Source: Thermalbibacter longus (GTDB lineage: Bacteria > Chloroflexota > Chloroflexia > Thermomicrobiales > Thermomicrobiaceae). Taken from it: a DNA stretch of 64,000 bases. The stretch is taken from assembly GCF_023806485.1 (NCBI RefSeq), contig NZ_JAMSLR010000005.1, positions 157,976 through 221,975 on the forward strand. The letters are read 5' to 3'. The notes below the pieces were generated by a model. The model saw nothing but the letters and a program-made list of their open reading frames with translations, did not search any database and was not told the DNA's origin. Made by a program: the position numbers and the translations under genes. Every line of letters begins with the position of its first letter. Position 1 is the first letter of the stretch. Shown piece after piece: positions 8,868 through 17,081 of the stretch.

Positions 8868-9770
8868 ATGGTGATTCGAGCTGTGCGCATCCGGGCCGGC
8901 GCGACCGTGGAGAGAGTGCGGCGGTGGTATCCGGCTTGCCTCGGAGCCGAGGTCGTCCAGGGCTTCTCCCGGCACCAAGGAGGGACCTACGCCGCGGCGC
9001 TGGCCTACTATGCGCTGCTCTCCTTCTTCCCCTTCCTGATCCTGCTGGTGAGCCTGGTGAGCCTAGTCGTCGGTGACCCGGCGACGCGAGAGCGCGTGGT
9101 CGACTTCGTCATCTCCCAGGTTCCTCAGGCCGCCGACTTCGGCGACGAGATCGAGCGCGCTATCGCTGAGCTGTCCGGCGTTCGCGGCGGCCTGCTCGGT
9201 GTCATCGGGCTCCTCGGCTCCCTGCTCGGGGCCAGCCAGGTCGTCGGTGCCCTGCGCAGCGCGCTGAGCGATACCTTCGAGGTCACCCGCCCCCGGCCCT
9301 ATATCCGGGGCCGGCTCATCGACTTGCTGGCGGTGTTGGGGCTCGTGGCGCTGGCGGTGCTGTGGACGGCGCTCGGCCTGCTGTTGAGCGTGCTCGCGGT
9401 TATCCCGCGTCGGCTGGGCGTCGAGCTAGAGTGGGTGCCTGCTGGCTGGGTGCTGTGGCCGCTCTCGCTCTTCCTGACGTGGGGGCTGACCCTGCTGGCC
9501 TATGCTGTCCTCCCCGCGTCACGGCCGGGCTGGCGCGATCTGGCGATCGGCGCCTTCGCCGCCGCGCTGGGCATCGAGCTGATCCGGGCCGGGTTCGGCT
9601 TCTACGTCGCGCGCGTTGGCCGCTACGACGTGGTCTACGGCACGCTGGGCGGGGTCGTCGCGTTCCTGGTGTTCGTGTACTTCGTCGCGCTGGCGGCCTT
9701 GCTCGGCGCGCAGCTCGCGGCCGTGCTCTTCCGCGAGCGTGCTGGCTCGACGAGTGCCGCGGATCGGTGA
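8868..9770 (+). CDS. YihY/BrkB family inner-membrane protein
   Basis: Integral membrane protein of the YihY/BrkB (formerly 'ribonuclease BN') family, 300 residues with about six membrane segments. Family features are the N-terminal GGTYAAALAYYALLSFFPFLILL, given here as YYALLSFFPFLILL, and the C-terminal YGTLGGVVAFLVFVYFVALAALLGAQ region, of which YGTLGGVV is diagnostic. Function in the family is not settled; transport or envelope roles have been proposed. The ATG follows GGAGAGGGGTGCGGC. It is flanked by the divergent CDF gene and the protease remnant and appears to be transcribed alone. Confidence 0.9.
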   Translation: MVIRAVRIRAGATVERVRRWYPACLGAEVVQGFSRHQGGTYAAALAYYALLSFFPFLILLVSLVSLVVGDPATRERVVDFVISQVPQAADFGDEIERAIAELSGVRGGLLGVIGLLGSLLGASQVVGALRSALSDTFEVTRPRPYIRGRLIDLLAVLGLVALAVLWTALGLLLSVLAVIPRRLGVELEWVPAGWVLWPLSLFLTWGLTLLAYAVLPASRPGWRDLAIGAFAAALGIELIRAGFGFYVARVGRYDVVYGTLGGVVAFLVFVYFVALAALLGAQLAAVLFRERAGSTSAADR

Positions 9771-9828
9771 GCCGCCGGATCGGTCTCTGGAGGCTGGCGC
9801 GAGGTTCAGACATTGGGAATTGATACCA

Positions 9829-10296
9829 ATGACCTATTGCCAGACGTGCCTCGTCACCAATGCGCACGTCGTGGAGGGCGCGGCTGCCATCACCGTGGTC
9901 CCCGCGGGCAGCAACCGTGAGCGACCGGCGCGCTTCGTGGGCGTCAGCACCTGTGACGACCTCGCGGTCATCAAGGTTGACGACAGGGGCAACCTGAGCT
10001 TCTATCTCTGCTACATCACTAGCCAGGCGGCCTACGGGTGCGGCGTCTTCGTCGACAGCCAGTACACCTCGCTCGTCGAGCCGACGCCCTCCAACCTGTT
10101 CTACCCAGCCGACTTCAACACGCTGATGATGTCGGCTATCGGCAGCCGCATCACATTCGTGATCAACGGCACGGAGGTGGCGGCGTTCGACGACAGCAGC
10201 GTCTCGCGCGGCATCCCTGGGGTCTACGCCGAGGGGTTCTCCGACGTGCCCGGCCAGGCCTCCTTCGACAACGTCGCTATAGAGGTCGCGCCGTAG
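9829..10296 (+). pseudogene. Remnant of a trypsin-like (HtrA-type) serine protease fused to a C-terminal beta-sandwich domain
   Basis: A 155-codon open frame. Residues 8-50 match the His and Asp regions of S1C proteases (VTNAHVVEGA with the catalytic His, then STCDDLAVIKVDD with the Asp). The protein then jumps straight to a jelly-roll or LamG-like C-terminal domain (SFYLCYIT, FVINGTEVAAFDD, GVYAEGF, ASFDNVAIEV) of the kind found at the end of long Chloroflexota secreted proteases. The N-terminal signal and first barrel, and the whole Ser-containing region, are absent. This is best explained by an internal deletion plus 5' loss. It could still be translated from the ATG at 9829, but no protease activity is expected. 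Confidence 0.7.
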
Positions 10297-10306
10297 CGCG
10301 GCTGGG

Positions 10307-11968
10307 TCAGAGCACGCGGCGCTGGGCAAGCTCGGCGAACTCGTAGTCGCGCCAGACCGGGATGCCGCAGTAGCGCTCCCCCTCCGGGCAGGCGGGGCGC
10401 ATGCCGGCCTCGCTGCGCAGGACGCAGGGCGGCCTGGCTACATAGCGGCCGATCTCCGGCAACACGCGCGCGACCTGCTCGGTCTCCTGTCGCGCGGTCT
10501 CGAAGATCTCTGTCTGGGCGTTGTAGCAGAGCCGCTTCACCCACTTCCAGAAGTAGGTGAGCAGCGTCCCCGACTCGTAGAAGCGGACGCGGTGGCTGTT
10601 GGGCAGCAGGTAGAGCACCTGCTCGGCCGGCACGCCGGCGTCCAGCAGTCGATTCTTCGCGTCCCAGAGCGCTTGGATGGTCGCCAGGTACTCGTCGAGC
10701 GCCGCCGGTACCCGGGCGATGTCGGCCGGGATGATCACGTCCGGCTCCTGGCGAAGATGGGCGGTCAGGACCGGCCCGGAGGAGATCGTGCCGCGGTGGC
10801 GCTGGTTCTGGGCGTCCTCGGCGCCGCTGATCCGCTTCTGGAAGGTGAAGGGGACGTGGGCCATGGTCTGCATCAGCTTGGAATGCATGGCCAGGAAGAG
10901 GGGATGCCCGAGGTACCGGTTGCGGGCCGGGTCGAGCACCTCGGCGATCGCCTCCCGGTCGGGCAGTTCCTCGCGGGTGCGTCCGAGCACGGCCCGCACG
11001 GCGTCGGCCAGCAGTCGCTCTGAATCGGGGTTGTAGCTGACCAGCTTCGAGTCGTAGTCCTCGAGCGCCTGGTCGAACTCGCGGAAGAAGGCCTCGCTGG
11101 CCGGCCGCTGCAGGGTCTCCTGGAGCTGGGCCAGCACCTGGTACTCGAGCGTGTCCTCGGCCGCCAGCACCTGGAGGTCGAGCGGGTGCCCGGGCGCGCC
11201 GAGGAAGTACGGGTCGACCTTCAGCACCTCCTCGACCATCCGGTTCACCAGGTAGCGCACCTCGGCCGGCGCGTCGAGCTGGTTGGCCAGGACGTAGTAG
11301 CGCAGCAGGGTCAGCCCGTTGATGGTGTGGTAGAGGTGCGCTGGCGTCGCCAGCGGGAGCACGTAGCGAGCCACCTCCTGGGCCCGCCGCTGCACGGCCG
11401 TGCGCAGCTTCTGAGCGGCCTCGGGGCTGCGCGCCCGGGCTCGTGCCGGGAAGACCTGCGCGTAGCGGGCAGTGATGTCCGGGATCAGCAACTCGGTCAG
11501 GCGGCGGTAGCCCGCCAGGGCCCGATCGATGGCACTCCGGTAGACCTCGAGCAGCGGCTCGGGCAGGTCGGGCGTGACCATCGTCTTGCCTGAGACCTCG
11601 CGGTAGCGCTGCGAGACCTGCTCGGAGTTGTAGAAGGGATGGTGGTGGAAGAACGACCAGATGGCCAGACGAGAGACGCCGTCGAGCACGAAGACGAAGT
11701 TGGCGTGCTGGAAGGTGGTGTGGTGGCCGGCCTCGAAGAGGTCAGCGTAGAGGCGGTGAGCGCGACGCCGGCGCGCCAGCCGGGTCTCGTCTCCCGGCTC
11801 GTCTCGGGACTCGTCGAGCAGGTCGAGCACGCTCTCGACCTTGGCTGGACGCGGGCCATAGCAGGACCAGGCGGCCGCGATGGTGAGCGCGAACGGATGG
11901 GACGCTGACTCCGAGGTGAGGAGCCGGACTCTGGGCGGCTCGGAACGGAAAGGATACGCGGTCTCCAT
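10307..11968 (-). CDS. ThyX-like FAD-dependent thymidylate synthase family protein (tandem, about 553 residues)
   Basis: Family of flavin-dependent thymidylate synthases, which make dTMP from dUMP with methylene-tetrahydrofolate. The protein is about twice the usual length and looks like two ThyX-like halves. The N-half has GHHTTFQHANFVFVLDGVSR and SFFHHHPFYNSEQVSQRY, a degenerate version of the RHR motif region. The C-half has FTFQKRISGAEDAQNQRHRG, with an intact RHR, then EQVLYLLPNSHRVRFY and NAQTEIFETA, as in the ThyX C-terminus. A Cys-rich tail follows (PPCV, ACPEGERYCGIP). The ATG at 11968 has GGAGG six bases upstream. Whether it makes dTMP is not certain; no ThyA gene is in the window. 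Confidence 0.75.
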   Translation of the reverse strand: METAYPFRSEPPRVRLLTSESASHPFALTIAAAWSCYGPRPAKVESVLDLLDESRDEPGDETRLARRRRAHRLYADLFEAGHHTTFQHANFVFVLDGVSRLAIWSFFHHHPFYNSEQVSQRYREVSGKTMVTPDLPEPLLEVYRSAIDRALAGYRRLTELLIPDITARYAQVFPARARARSPEAAQKLRTAVQRRAQEVARYVLPLATPAHLYHTINGLTLLRYYVLANQLDAPAEVRYLVNRMVEEVLKVDPYFLGAPGHPLDLQVLAAEDTLEYQVLAQLQETLQRPASEAFFREFDQALEDYDSKLVSYNPDSERLLADAVRAVLGRTREELPDREAIAEVLDPARNRYLGHPLFLAMHSKLMQTMAHVPFTFQKRISGAEDAQNQRHRGTISSGPVLTAHLRQEPDVIIPADIARVPAALDEYLATIQALWDAKNRLLDAGVPAEQVLYLLPNSHRVRFYESGTLLTYFWKWVKRLCYNAQTEIFETARQETEQVARVLPEIGRYVARPPCVLRSEAGMRPACPEGERYCGIPVWRDYEFAELAQRRVL

Positions 11969-12535
11969 GACAATCCTCCGCGCTCGTGATGCCGGGAGCC
12001 TGCTAGCCGCGGTAACCGCGCTGCACACGCTCAAGTATGGCAGAGGTGTACGTACAGGTACAAGGGCTGGAGGTCTGGCTCACCCGGCCTCGTCTTCCAA
12101 CCGCGATCGTCACCGTGACCAGCCAGTCGAGTGCGCCGGTCGCCAGGCCGGCCAGACCTGGTAGACGACCTCCCGAATCTCTGCCGGCGGGGCATGCGGG
12201 GTGCGACCCTGGGACTCGCCGCTCTGGACGCTGCGCTGCCAGGACAGGCAGGTCTGCTCGAACGAGGCGACACCGTGCCCGCGGGCTCGCCTCTCTCTGC
12301 TGGCGGTGGTGAGCTCCAGCGACCGTTCCGCGCCGAGCCGTACCTCGGACGTACCGCCGGAGACCGTGAACGCAGCGATAGCTCCTCCGGGGAGACGGCG
12401 CGGAACCGGACTGCGCGACCACGGTACCCATTGTACTCGGCGCGCTCGCCCGGAAGCGGAGCGGCCCGGGCCGGAGGCTCGCAGCAGTAGCCGAGGCCCG
12501 CGTTTCCCACCGCAGGCGTAACGCCGTCTCCCCCC
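11969..12535. other. Intergenic region without a supported gene
   Basis: Between the divergent thyX-like and ArsR genes. Several open frames exist on the minus strand but all are Arg- and Pro-rich and lack family likeness or a start with a ribosome binding site. One short minus-strand frame near 12120-12380 (with FTVSGGTSEVRL) looks more protein-like but has no standard start codon. It may be a decayed gene. Confidence 0.4.
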
Positions 12536-12564
12536 TTGACTCGGTGTCCAGCGGCCGTTAGACT
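12536..12564 (+). promoter_or_regulatory. Sigma-70-type promoter of the ArsR gene
   Basis: TTGACT at 12536-12541, a 17-base spacer and TAGACT at 12559-12564. Both hexamers match the consensus at four or more positions. Position is 47 bases before the ATG of the regulator, and the palindrome at 12568 covers the expected start site. Confidence 0.6.
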
Positions 12565-12567
12565 CCG

Positions 12568-12590
12568 TTCAACAACATTTGAATGTTGAA
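12568..12590. promoter_or_regulatory. Inverted repeat, probable ArsR-family operator
   Basis: TTCAACA and TGTTGAA form 7-base arms around a 9-base centre that itself contains ACATT/AATGT. ArsR-type winged-helix regulators bind TTCAA-N-TTGAA-like repeats. The site overlaps the expected transcription start, so binding by the downstream regulator would repress its own operon. Confidence 0.6.
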
Positions 12591-12610
12591 GACTCATAGA
12601 ATGAGTTACC

Positions 12611-13294
12611 ATGAGCGACGCAGAGCACAATCAGGAGGATGCGTTCGAGCCTGCCGAGGTCTTCGTGATCGAAGACCTCGAAACCCTTCGCGCCTGCCTG
12701 CATCCGCTACGGCTCGCCGTCCTGGAGGCGCTCCAGGAACAGGCGCTCAACGTGGCGCAGGTGGGTGAGCGGCTCGGCATTCGATCCACCACGCTCTACT
12801 ACCACGTCCGCGAGCTAGAGAAAGCGGGACTGATCCGGCTGGTTCGAACCGCGATCGAGTCTGGCATCCAGACGAAGTACTACCGGGCGGTCGCGCGGTT
12901 CTACCGGCTGCCGCTAGCGATGCTCCAGGGCGGGGATGGCCAGGAGCGGCTCGACGCCAGCGTCGAGCTCGTCATGACGACGCTCGACCTGACAGCCTGG
13001 CATCTCCGCGCGGCGCTCGTCCAAGGCGTGTTTTCGCAGCATCCGGACATGAGCCTGGTCCATCGCTGGATCGTCAGGACGACGCCCCAGCGGGCGCGCG
13101 AGTTCAAGCAGCGGCTCCAGGAGCTGATCGATCTGTTTCAGTCGCTCGACCAGGAGGGCGGGGAGGTTACGCTCGAGTTTACGCCTGTGCTTTTCCCGCA
13201 CGCATCGCGAGCGACCTATCCGCAACGGCGTCGACGCCGGGCAGCGCGCTCGCGCGGCGAGGCCGGACGCGGGGGAGACGGATCACACTCGTAG
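12611..13294 (+). CDS. ArsR-type winged helix-turn-helix regulator
   Basis: Transcription factor of 227 residues. Residues 20-95 form a winged helix of the HTH_20/ArsR type (LHPLRLAVLEALQ, then VAQVGERLGIRSTTLYYHVRELEKAG with the recognition helix, and GLIRLVRT as wing). Residues 100-195 form a helical region with no clear ligand motif and no Cys pair for metal sensing, so a small-molecule or peptide signal is more likely. The C-terminus is basic. It is directly upstream of a peptide-type binding protein and permeases, and downstream of its own promoter and inverted repeat; control of that transport operon is the simplest reading. Confidence 0.85.
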   Translation: MSDAEHNQEDAFEPAEVFVIEDLETLRACLHPLRLAVLEALQEQALNVAQVGERLGIRSTTLYYHVRELEKAGLIRLVRTAIESGIQTKYYRAVARFYRLPLAMLQGGDGQERLDASVELVMTTLDLTAWHLRAALVQGVFSQHPDMSLVHRWIVRTTPQRAREFKQRLQELIDLFQSLDQEGGEVTLEFTPVLFPHASRATYPQRRRRRAARSRGEAGRGGDGSHS

Positions 13295-13357
13295 CGGTGT
13301 AGAGGGTGTTCGTCGTGCCAGCAGGGGAACATCCGGACAGAGAAGAGGAGGAGAACC

Positions 13358-15118
13358 ATGACTGAGTGCAACGCAGGCATGACGCGCGATGCTCGGGGTA
13401 TGCGGCTCGCGACGCGGCTAAGTCGCCGCCGTGTCCTGGCGTCGGGCCTTGCCGCGGCTGGAGCGCTCGGCCTCGGCAGTCTCCTGGCGGCCTGCGGCGG
13501 TGAGCCAGAGGCGACGGAGCCAGCGGGCTGGGAGACGCCAGCGCCGGCTCAAGCGACGCCGACCGCCGCTCAAGCGACGGAGACGCCCCAGCGGGTCTCC
13601 GGGCGGATCGTAGTCGGGCGTACCGGTGACGCGGACAGCCTCGACCCGCACCACACGATCGCATCACTCTCCTGGCAGGTGTTCACCAACATCTTCGATC
13701 CGCTGGTGTCCTGGGACGCCAACCTCCACGTCGAGGGTATCCTGGCCAGGGAATGGGAGATCTCCGACGATGGCCTGGAGTACACCTTCTCGCTCCGCGA
13801 GGGCATCGCGTTTCATGACGGCACCGAGTTCAATGCCGACGCGGTGAAGTTCACCTTCGACCGGATCCTCGACCCGCAGACTGGGGCTCCCGCTGCCGCC
13901 TGGATCACCAGCCTGGAGTCGACCGAGGTCGTCGATCCCCTCACCGTGCGGATGCGGCTGAAGGAGCCCTTCGCGCCGTTCCTGGGCAATCTCTGCACCG
14001 GGTACTTCGGGATCGTCTCGCCCGCTGCCGTCGAGAAGTACGGCGACGAGTTCGGCAAGAACCCGGTCGGGACAGGCCCGTGGAAGTTCAAGGAATGGCG
14101 CGCCGGCGAGGAGATCGTCCTCGAGCGCAACCCGGACTACAGGAACTTCCGCTCCTACGTCGAGAACAAGGGCGCGCCGCTGGTCAGCGAGCTCGTGTTC
14201 CGCAACATCCCGGACGAGCAGACGCAGATCGCCGCCTTCGAGACGGGGGAGATCAACGTGCTGGCGGTGCCCCCGCATGCGGTGGCGGACTTCGAGGGCA
14301 ACCCGGACGTCCAGATCTTCCGAGTCGAGCAGAGCGTCGGGATCAGCTTCCTCGAGTTCCACATGGATCCCCCGCAGGGCCAATACGGCGCGATCTTCCG
14401 CCCGCCGTTCGACGACGTCCGAGTCCGCCAGGCTGTCGCCTACGGCGTGAACGCCGACGAGATCATCGCGACCGTGCTCGAGGGGCTCGCCGTGCGGAAC
14501 TACGGCCCGTTGCCGACGGGCGTCGCGTGCTACGATCCGGCGATCGAGCAGTTCGGCTACCACTACGATCCCCAGCGCGCGGCCCAGCTTCTGGATGAAG
14601 CCGGGTGGACGCTACCGTCCGGCGGCTCCGTACGCCAGAAGGACGGGCAGCCGTTGCAGGTGACGCTGTGGACGTGGAACGCGACGACGCAGGAGAAGGT
14701 CGCGCAGGTGATCCAGAACCAGCTCAACCAGATCGGCTTCGACGTCAAGCTGGAGACGATGGAGCCGGGAAGCTTGCTGGCACGTCTCGGGACGGCGGAC
14801 GACACCTCGCACTTCGATCTGATGAGCTGGGGCTGGACCGAGCCGCACATGCTCTTGATGATGACCCAGACGACGGCCGGTATCGGCCTGTATCGCCCCG
14901 AGGAGTACCAGAAGCTGGTCGTCGAGGCGAGCCGGGTCGTCGACCACGAGGAGCGGTGCCGGTTGTACTTCGAGGCGATGAAGATCATGTTGCGGGATGC
15001 CGCCATGGTGCCGCTGTGGTCACCGGTCTCGGTCGTCGGCGCGCGCAAAGAGGTGAAGGGCTTCAAGATCGGGCCGCAGGGGATCTACGTCTACGAGGAT
15101 GCCACCATCGAGAGTTGA
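13358..15118 (+). CDS. Peptide-type ABC transporter substrate-binding lipoprotein (SBP family 5)
   Basis: Extracytoplasmic solute receptor of 586 residues. The N-terminus has a twin-arginine-like start (LSRRRVLASGLAAAGALGLG) ending in a lipobox LLAAC, so the mature protein is lipid-anchored, followed by a Pro/Thr/Ala-rich linker. The family-5 signature is seen as LDPHHTIAS, then YTFSLREGIAFHDGTEFNADAVKF in parts (LREGIAFHDG; NADAVKFTFDRI), and GTGPWKFKEW. The start follows AAGAGGAGGAGAACC. It heads an operon with two permeases, a beta-lactamase-fold hydrolase and an S9 peptidase. Likely ligands are di- or oligopeptides; sequence alone cannot exclude sugars or nickel complexes. Confidence 0.93.
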   Translation: MTECNAGMTRDARGMRLATRLSRRRVLASGLAAAGALGLGSLLAACGGEPEATEPAGWETPAPAQATPTAAQATETPQRVSGRIVVGRTGDADSLDPHHTIASLSWQVFTNIFDPLVSWDANLHVEGILAREWEISDDGLEYTFSLREGIAFHDGTEFNADAVKFTFDRILDPQTGAPAAAWITSLESTEVVDPLTVRMRLKEPFAPFLGNLCTGYFGIVSPAAVEKYGDEFGKNPVGTGPWKFKEWRAGEEIVLERNPDYRNFRSYVENKGAPLVSELVFRNIPDEQTQIAAFETGEINVLAVPPHAVADFEGNPDVQIFRVEQSVGISFLEFHMDPPQGQYGAIFRPPFDDVRVRQAVAYGVNADEIIATVLEGLAVRNYGPLPTGVACYDPAIEQFGYHYDPQRAAQLLDEAGWTLPSGGSVRQKDGQPLQVTLWTWNATTQEKVAQVIQNQLNQIGFDVKLETMEPGSLLARLGTADDTSHFDLMSWGWTEPHMLLMMTQTTAGIGLYRPEEYQKLVVEASRVVDHEERCRLYFEAMKIMLRDAAMVPLWSPVSVVGARKEVKGFKIGPQGIYVYEDATIES

Positions 15119-15175
15119 GCGCCCCGGCGCGGTCGCGGCTAGGCATGGCGGGCAGCCGTCTCGAAGGCTGGATGG

Positions 15176-16102
15176 ATGCGGCAATATCTCCTGAAACGAC
15201 TGGTCTCGGCCATCCTGGTGATCTTCGGTGTCAGCTTGCTGGTCTTTACCATGGTGCGGCTCGTCCCGGGAGACCCGATCGACATCATGTTCGCCAACCA
15301 GCCGCGGCCGACGCCCGAGCAGCGCGCGGCGCTCCGGCACCAGCTCGGGCTCGACCTGCCGATTCACCGCCAGTACCTGCATTTCCTCGGCAGGGCGCTC
15401 CAGGGTGACCTGGGACGATCGTTCCGCACGAAGCAGCCGGTCACCAGCGAGATCGTGACTCGCCTGCCCAACACGGTCAAACTCACCGTGGCCAGCCTCT
15501 CCGTCGCCGTGCTGTTCGGGGTCGGCGCTGGCATGGTGGCGGCGATGTTCAAAGGGTCGTGGATCGATGCAGCGACGATGGTGATCGCGATCCTCGGAGT
15601 GTCGCTCCCCGGGTTCTGGCTCGGCCTGATGCTGATCCTCCTGTTCGCCGTGCAGCTCGGCTGGTTCCCAGTGTCCGGCGCTGCCACCTGGCGACACCTG
15701 GTCTTGCCCGCGGTCACCCTCGGAGTCCTGACCTCGGGCATCCTGGCCCGCATGACCCGCTCGAGCCTACTGGAAGAGCTCTCCCGCGATTACGTGCGCA
15801 CCGCGCGGGCCAAGGGGCTGCGGGAGTCGGCGGTGATCGCGCGGCACGCGCTACGCAACGCCTTGATTCCGGTGGTGACGATCGTGGGCCTGCAGCTCGG
15901 ACAGCTCCTGTCGGGCGCGTTCATCATCGAGGCCGTGTTCGCTTACCCTGGCGTCGGCCTCCTGGCGGTCAGCGCGTTGCAGGCCCGCGACTTTCCGCTC
16001 ATCCAGGGGATCGTCCTCTTCGTCGCCGTCATCTACGTGGTGGTGAACCTCGTGGTCGATCTGCTCTACTGCCTGATCGACCCGCGGGTGAGTTACTCGT
16101 GA
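15176..16102 (+). CDS. Peptide-type ABC transporter permease, DppB-like
   Basis: Membrane subunit of 308 residues. It has the standard N-terminal helix (YLLKRLVSAILVIFGVSLLVF), the periplasmic RLVPGDPIDIMF and QLGLDLPIHRQYLHFL stretches typical of DppB/OppB, and a coupling loop ARAKGLRESAVIARHALRNA. It ends LLYCLIDPRVSYS. The gene follows the binding protein by 57 bases and precedes the DppC-like gene by 35. It belongs to a different lineage from the permease at the window start, so the organism has at least two such importers. Confidence 0.95.
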   Translation: MRQYLLKRLVSAILVIFGVSLLVFTMVRLVPGDPIDIMFANQPRPTPEQRAALRHQLGLDLPIHRQYLHFLGRALQGDLGRSFRTKQPVTSEIVTRLPNTVKLTVASLSVAVLFGVGAGMVAAMFKGSWIDAATMVIAILGVSLPGFWLGLMLILLFAVQLGWFPVSGAATWRHLVLPAVTLGVLTSGILARMTRSSLLEELSRDYVRTARAKGLRESAVIARHALRNALIPVVTIVGLQLGQLLSGAFIIEAVFAYPGVGLLAVSALQARDFPLIQGIVLFVAVIYVVVNLVVDLLYCLIDPRVSYS

Positions 16103-16137
16103 GAAGCGCGTGCCGGTGATCGGGCGGGCCAGCGACG

Positions 16138-17040
16138 ATGGCTGAACTGGCAGCAGTTGGACAACAGCAGCGGCTCCAGAGGCTGCGGGGTCGTCCCCCC
16201 TCGCTGTGGCGGAGGCTCTCCGGGCACCGGAGTGCCCTGCTCGGCGGGAGTATCGTCGCGGTACTCCTGGCAGTCGCGCTCGTCGGGCCGCTCGTCGCCC
16301 CATACGATCCGGTCGCGATGGATCTCTCGAACCGCTTCCTCCCGCCGAGCCTGGCCCACCCATTCGGTACCGACGACTTTGGCCGGGACGTGTTCACGCG
16401 GGTGATCCACGGCGCGCGGATCTCCCTGCAGGTCGGGATCATCGCGATCGGGATCGCCGGCACGCTGGGTTCGCTGCTGGGCTTGCTGACTGGCTACGTC
16501 GGAGGGTGGCTGGACGCGGCCGGGCAATGGCTGGTCGATGTGCTCCTGGCGTTCCCCGGCCTGCTCCTCGCGCTGGCGATCATCGCAGTCCTCGGCCCGG
16601 GGCTACCGAACGTGATGGTTGCCGTGGGCATCGGCTCGATGCCGGCGTACGCCCGGCTGATGCGGGGACAGGTGCTCTCGCTCAAGCACGACGAGTTCGT
16701 CGAGGCGGCACGGGTGATCGGCTGCTCTTCGGCCCGGATCCTCTTCGTTCACATCCTGCCGAATACCCTCTCGCCGATCATCGTGCTCGCCTCGCTCGGC
16801 TTCGCTGGCGCAGTGCTCTCGGCCGCCGCGCTCAGCTTCATCGGGATGGGGGCGCAGCCGCCCACCCCGGAGTGGGGTGCCATGCTCGCGACCGGTCGTG
16901 AGTACCTGCGCGATGAGTGGTGGATCGCGACCTTTCCCGGGGTAGCGATCGCACTGACCGTTCTCGGGTTCAACCTGCTCGGCGATGGGCTGCGCGATGC
17001 CCTCGACCCGCAGGGGCGCACGGCCCGCATCGGACGGTAA
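16138..17040 (+). CDS. Peptide-type ABC transporter permease, DppC-like
   Basis: Second permease subunit, 300 residues. Landmarks are the N-terminal SLWRRLSGHRSALLGGSIVA helix, VAPYDPVAMDL, GTDDFGRDVFTRVIHGARIS and the coupling loop ARVIGCSSARILFVHILPN, ending LGDGLRDALDPQGR. The ribosome binding site before the ATG is weak. The downstream genes are hydrolases and not the two ATPases (DppD, DppF) usually found next, so the ATPases must be supplied from elsewhere in the genome. Confidence 0.95.
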   Translation: MAELAAVGQQQRLQRLRGRPPSLWRRLSGHRSALLGGSIVAVLLAVALVGPLVAPYDPVAMDLSNRFLPPSLAHPFGTDDFGRDVFTRVIHGARISLQVGIIAIGIAGTLGSLLGLLTGYVGGWLDAAGQWLVDVLLAFPGLLLALAIIAVLGPGLPNVMVAVGIGSMPAYARLMRGQVLSLKHDEFVEAARVIGCSSARILFVHILPNTLSPIIVLASLGFAGAVLSAAALSFIGMGAQPPTPEWGAMLATGREYLRDEWWIATFPGVAIALTVLGFNLLGDGLRDALDPQGRTARIGR

Positions 17041-17081
17041 AAGAGTAGCTCTGGCGATGGTAGGAGGAAAGGTGGTACGCA

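Noticed and set aside
9616-9828. Upstream extension of the protease remnant
   Set aside because: Lies inside the BrkB gene in another frame and has no protease likeness.
12031-12630. Minus-strand frame between thyX-like and ArsR genes
   Set aside because: Crosses the ArsR promoter and operator, is Arg/Pro-rich and matches nothing known.
12841-12850. GGTTCGAACC, resembling a tRNA T-arm
   Set aside because: It is inside the ArsR coding sequence and no acceptor or anticodon stem can be drawn around it.
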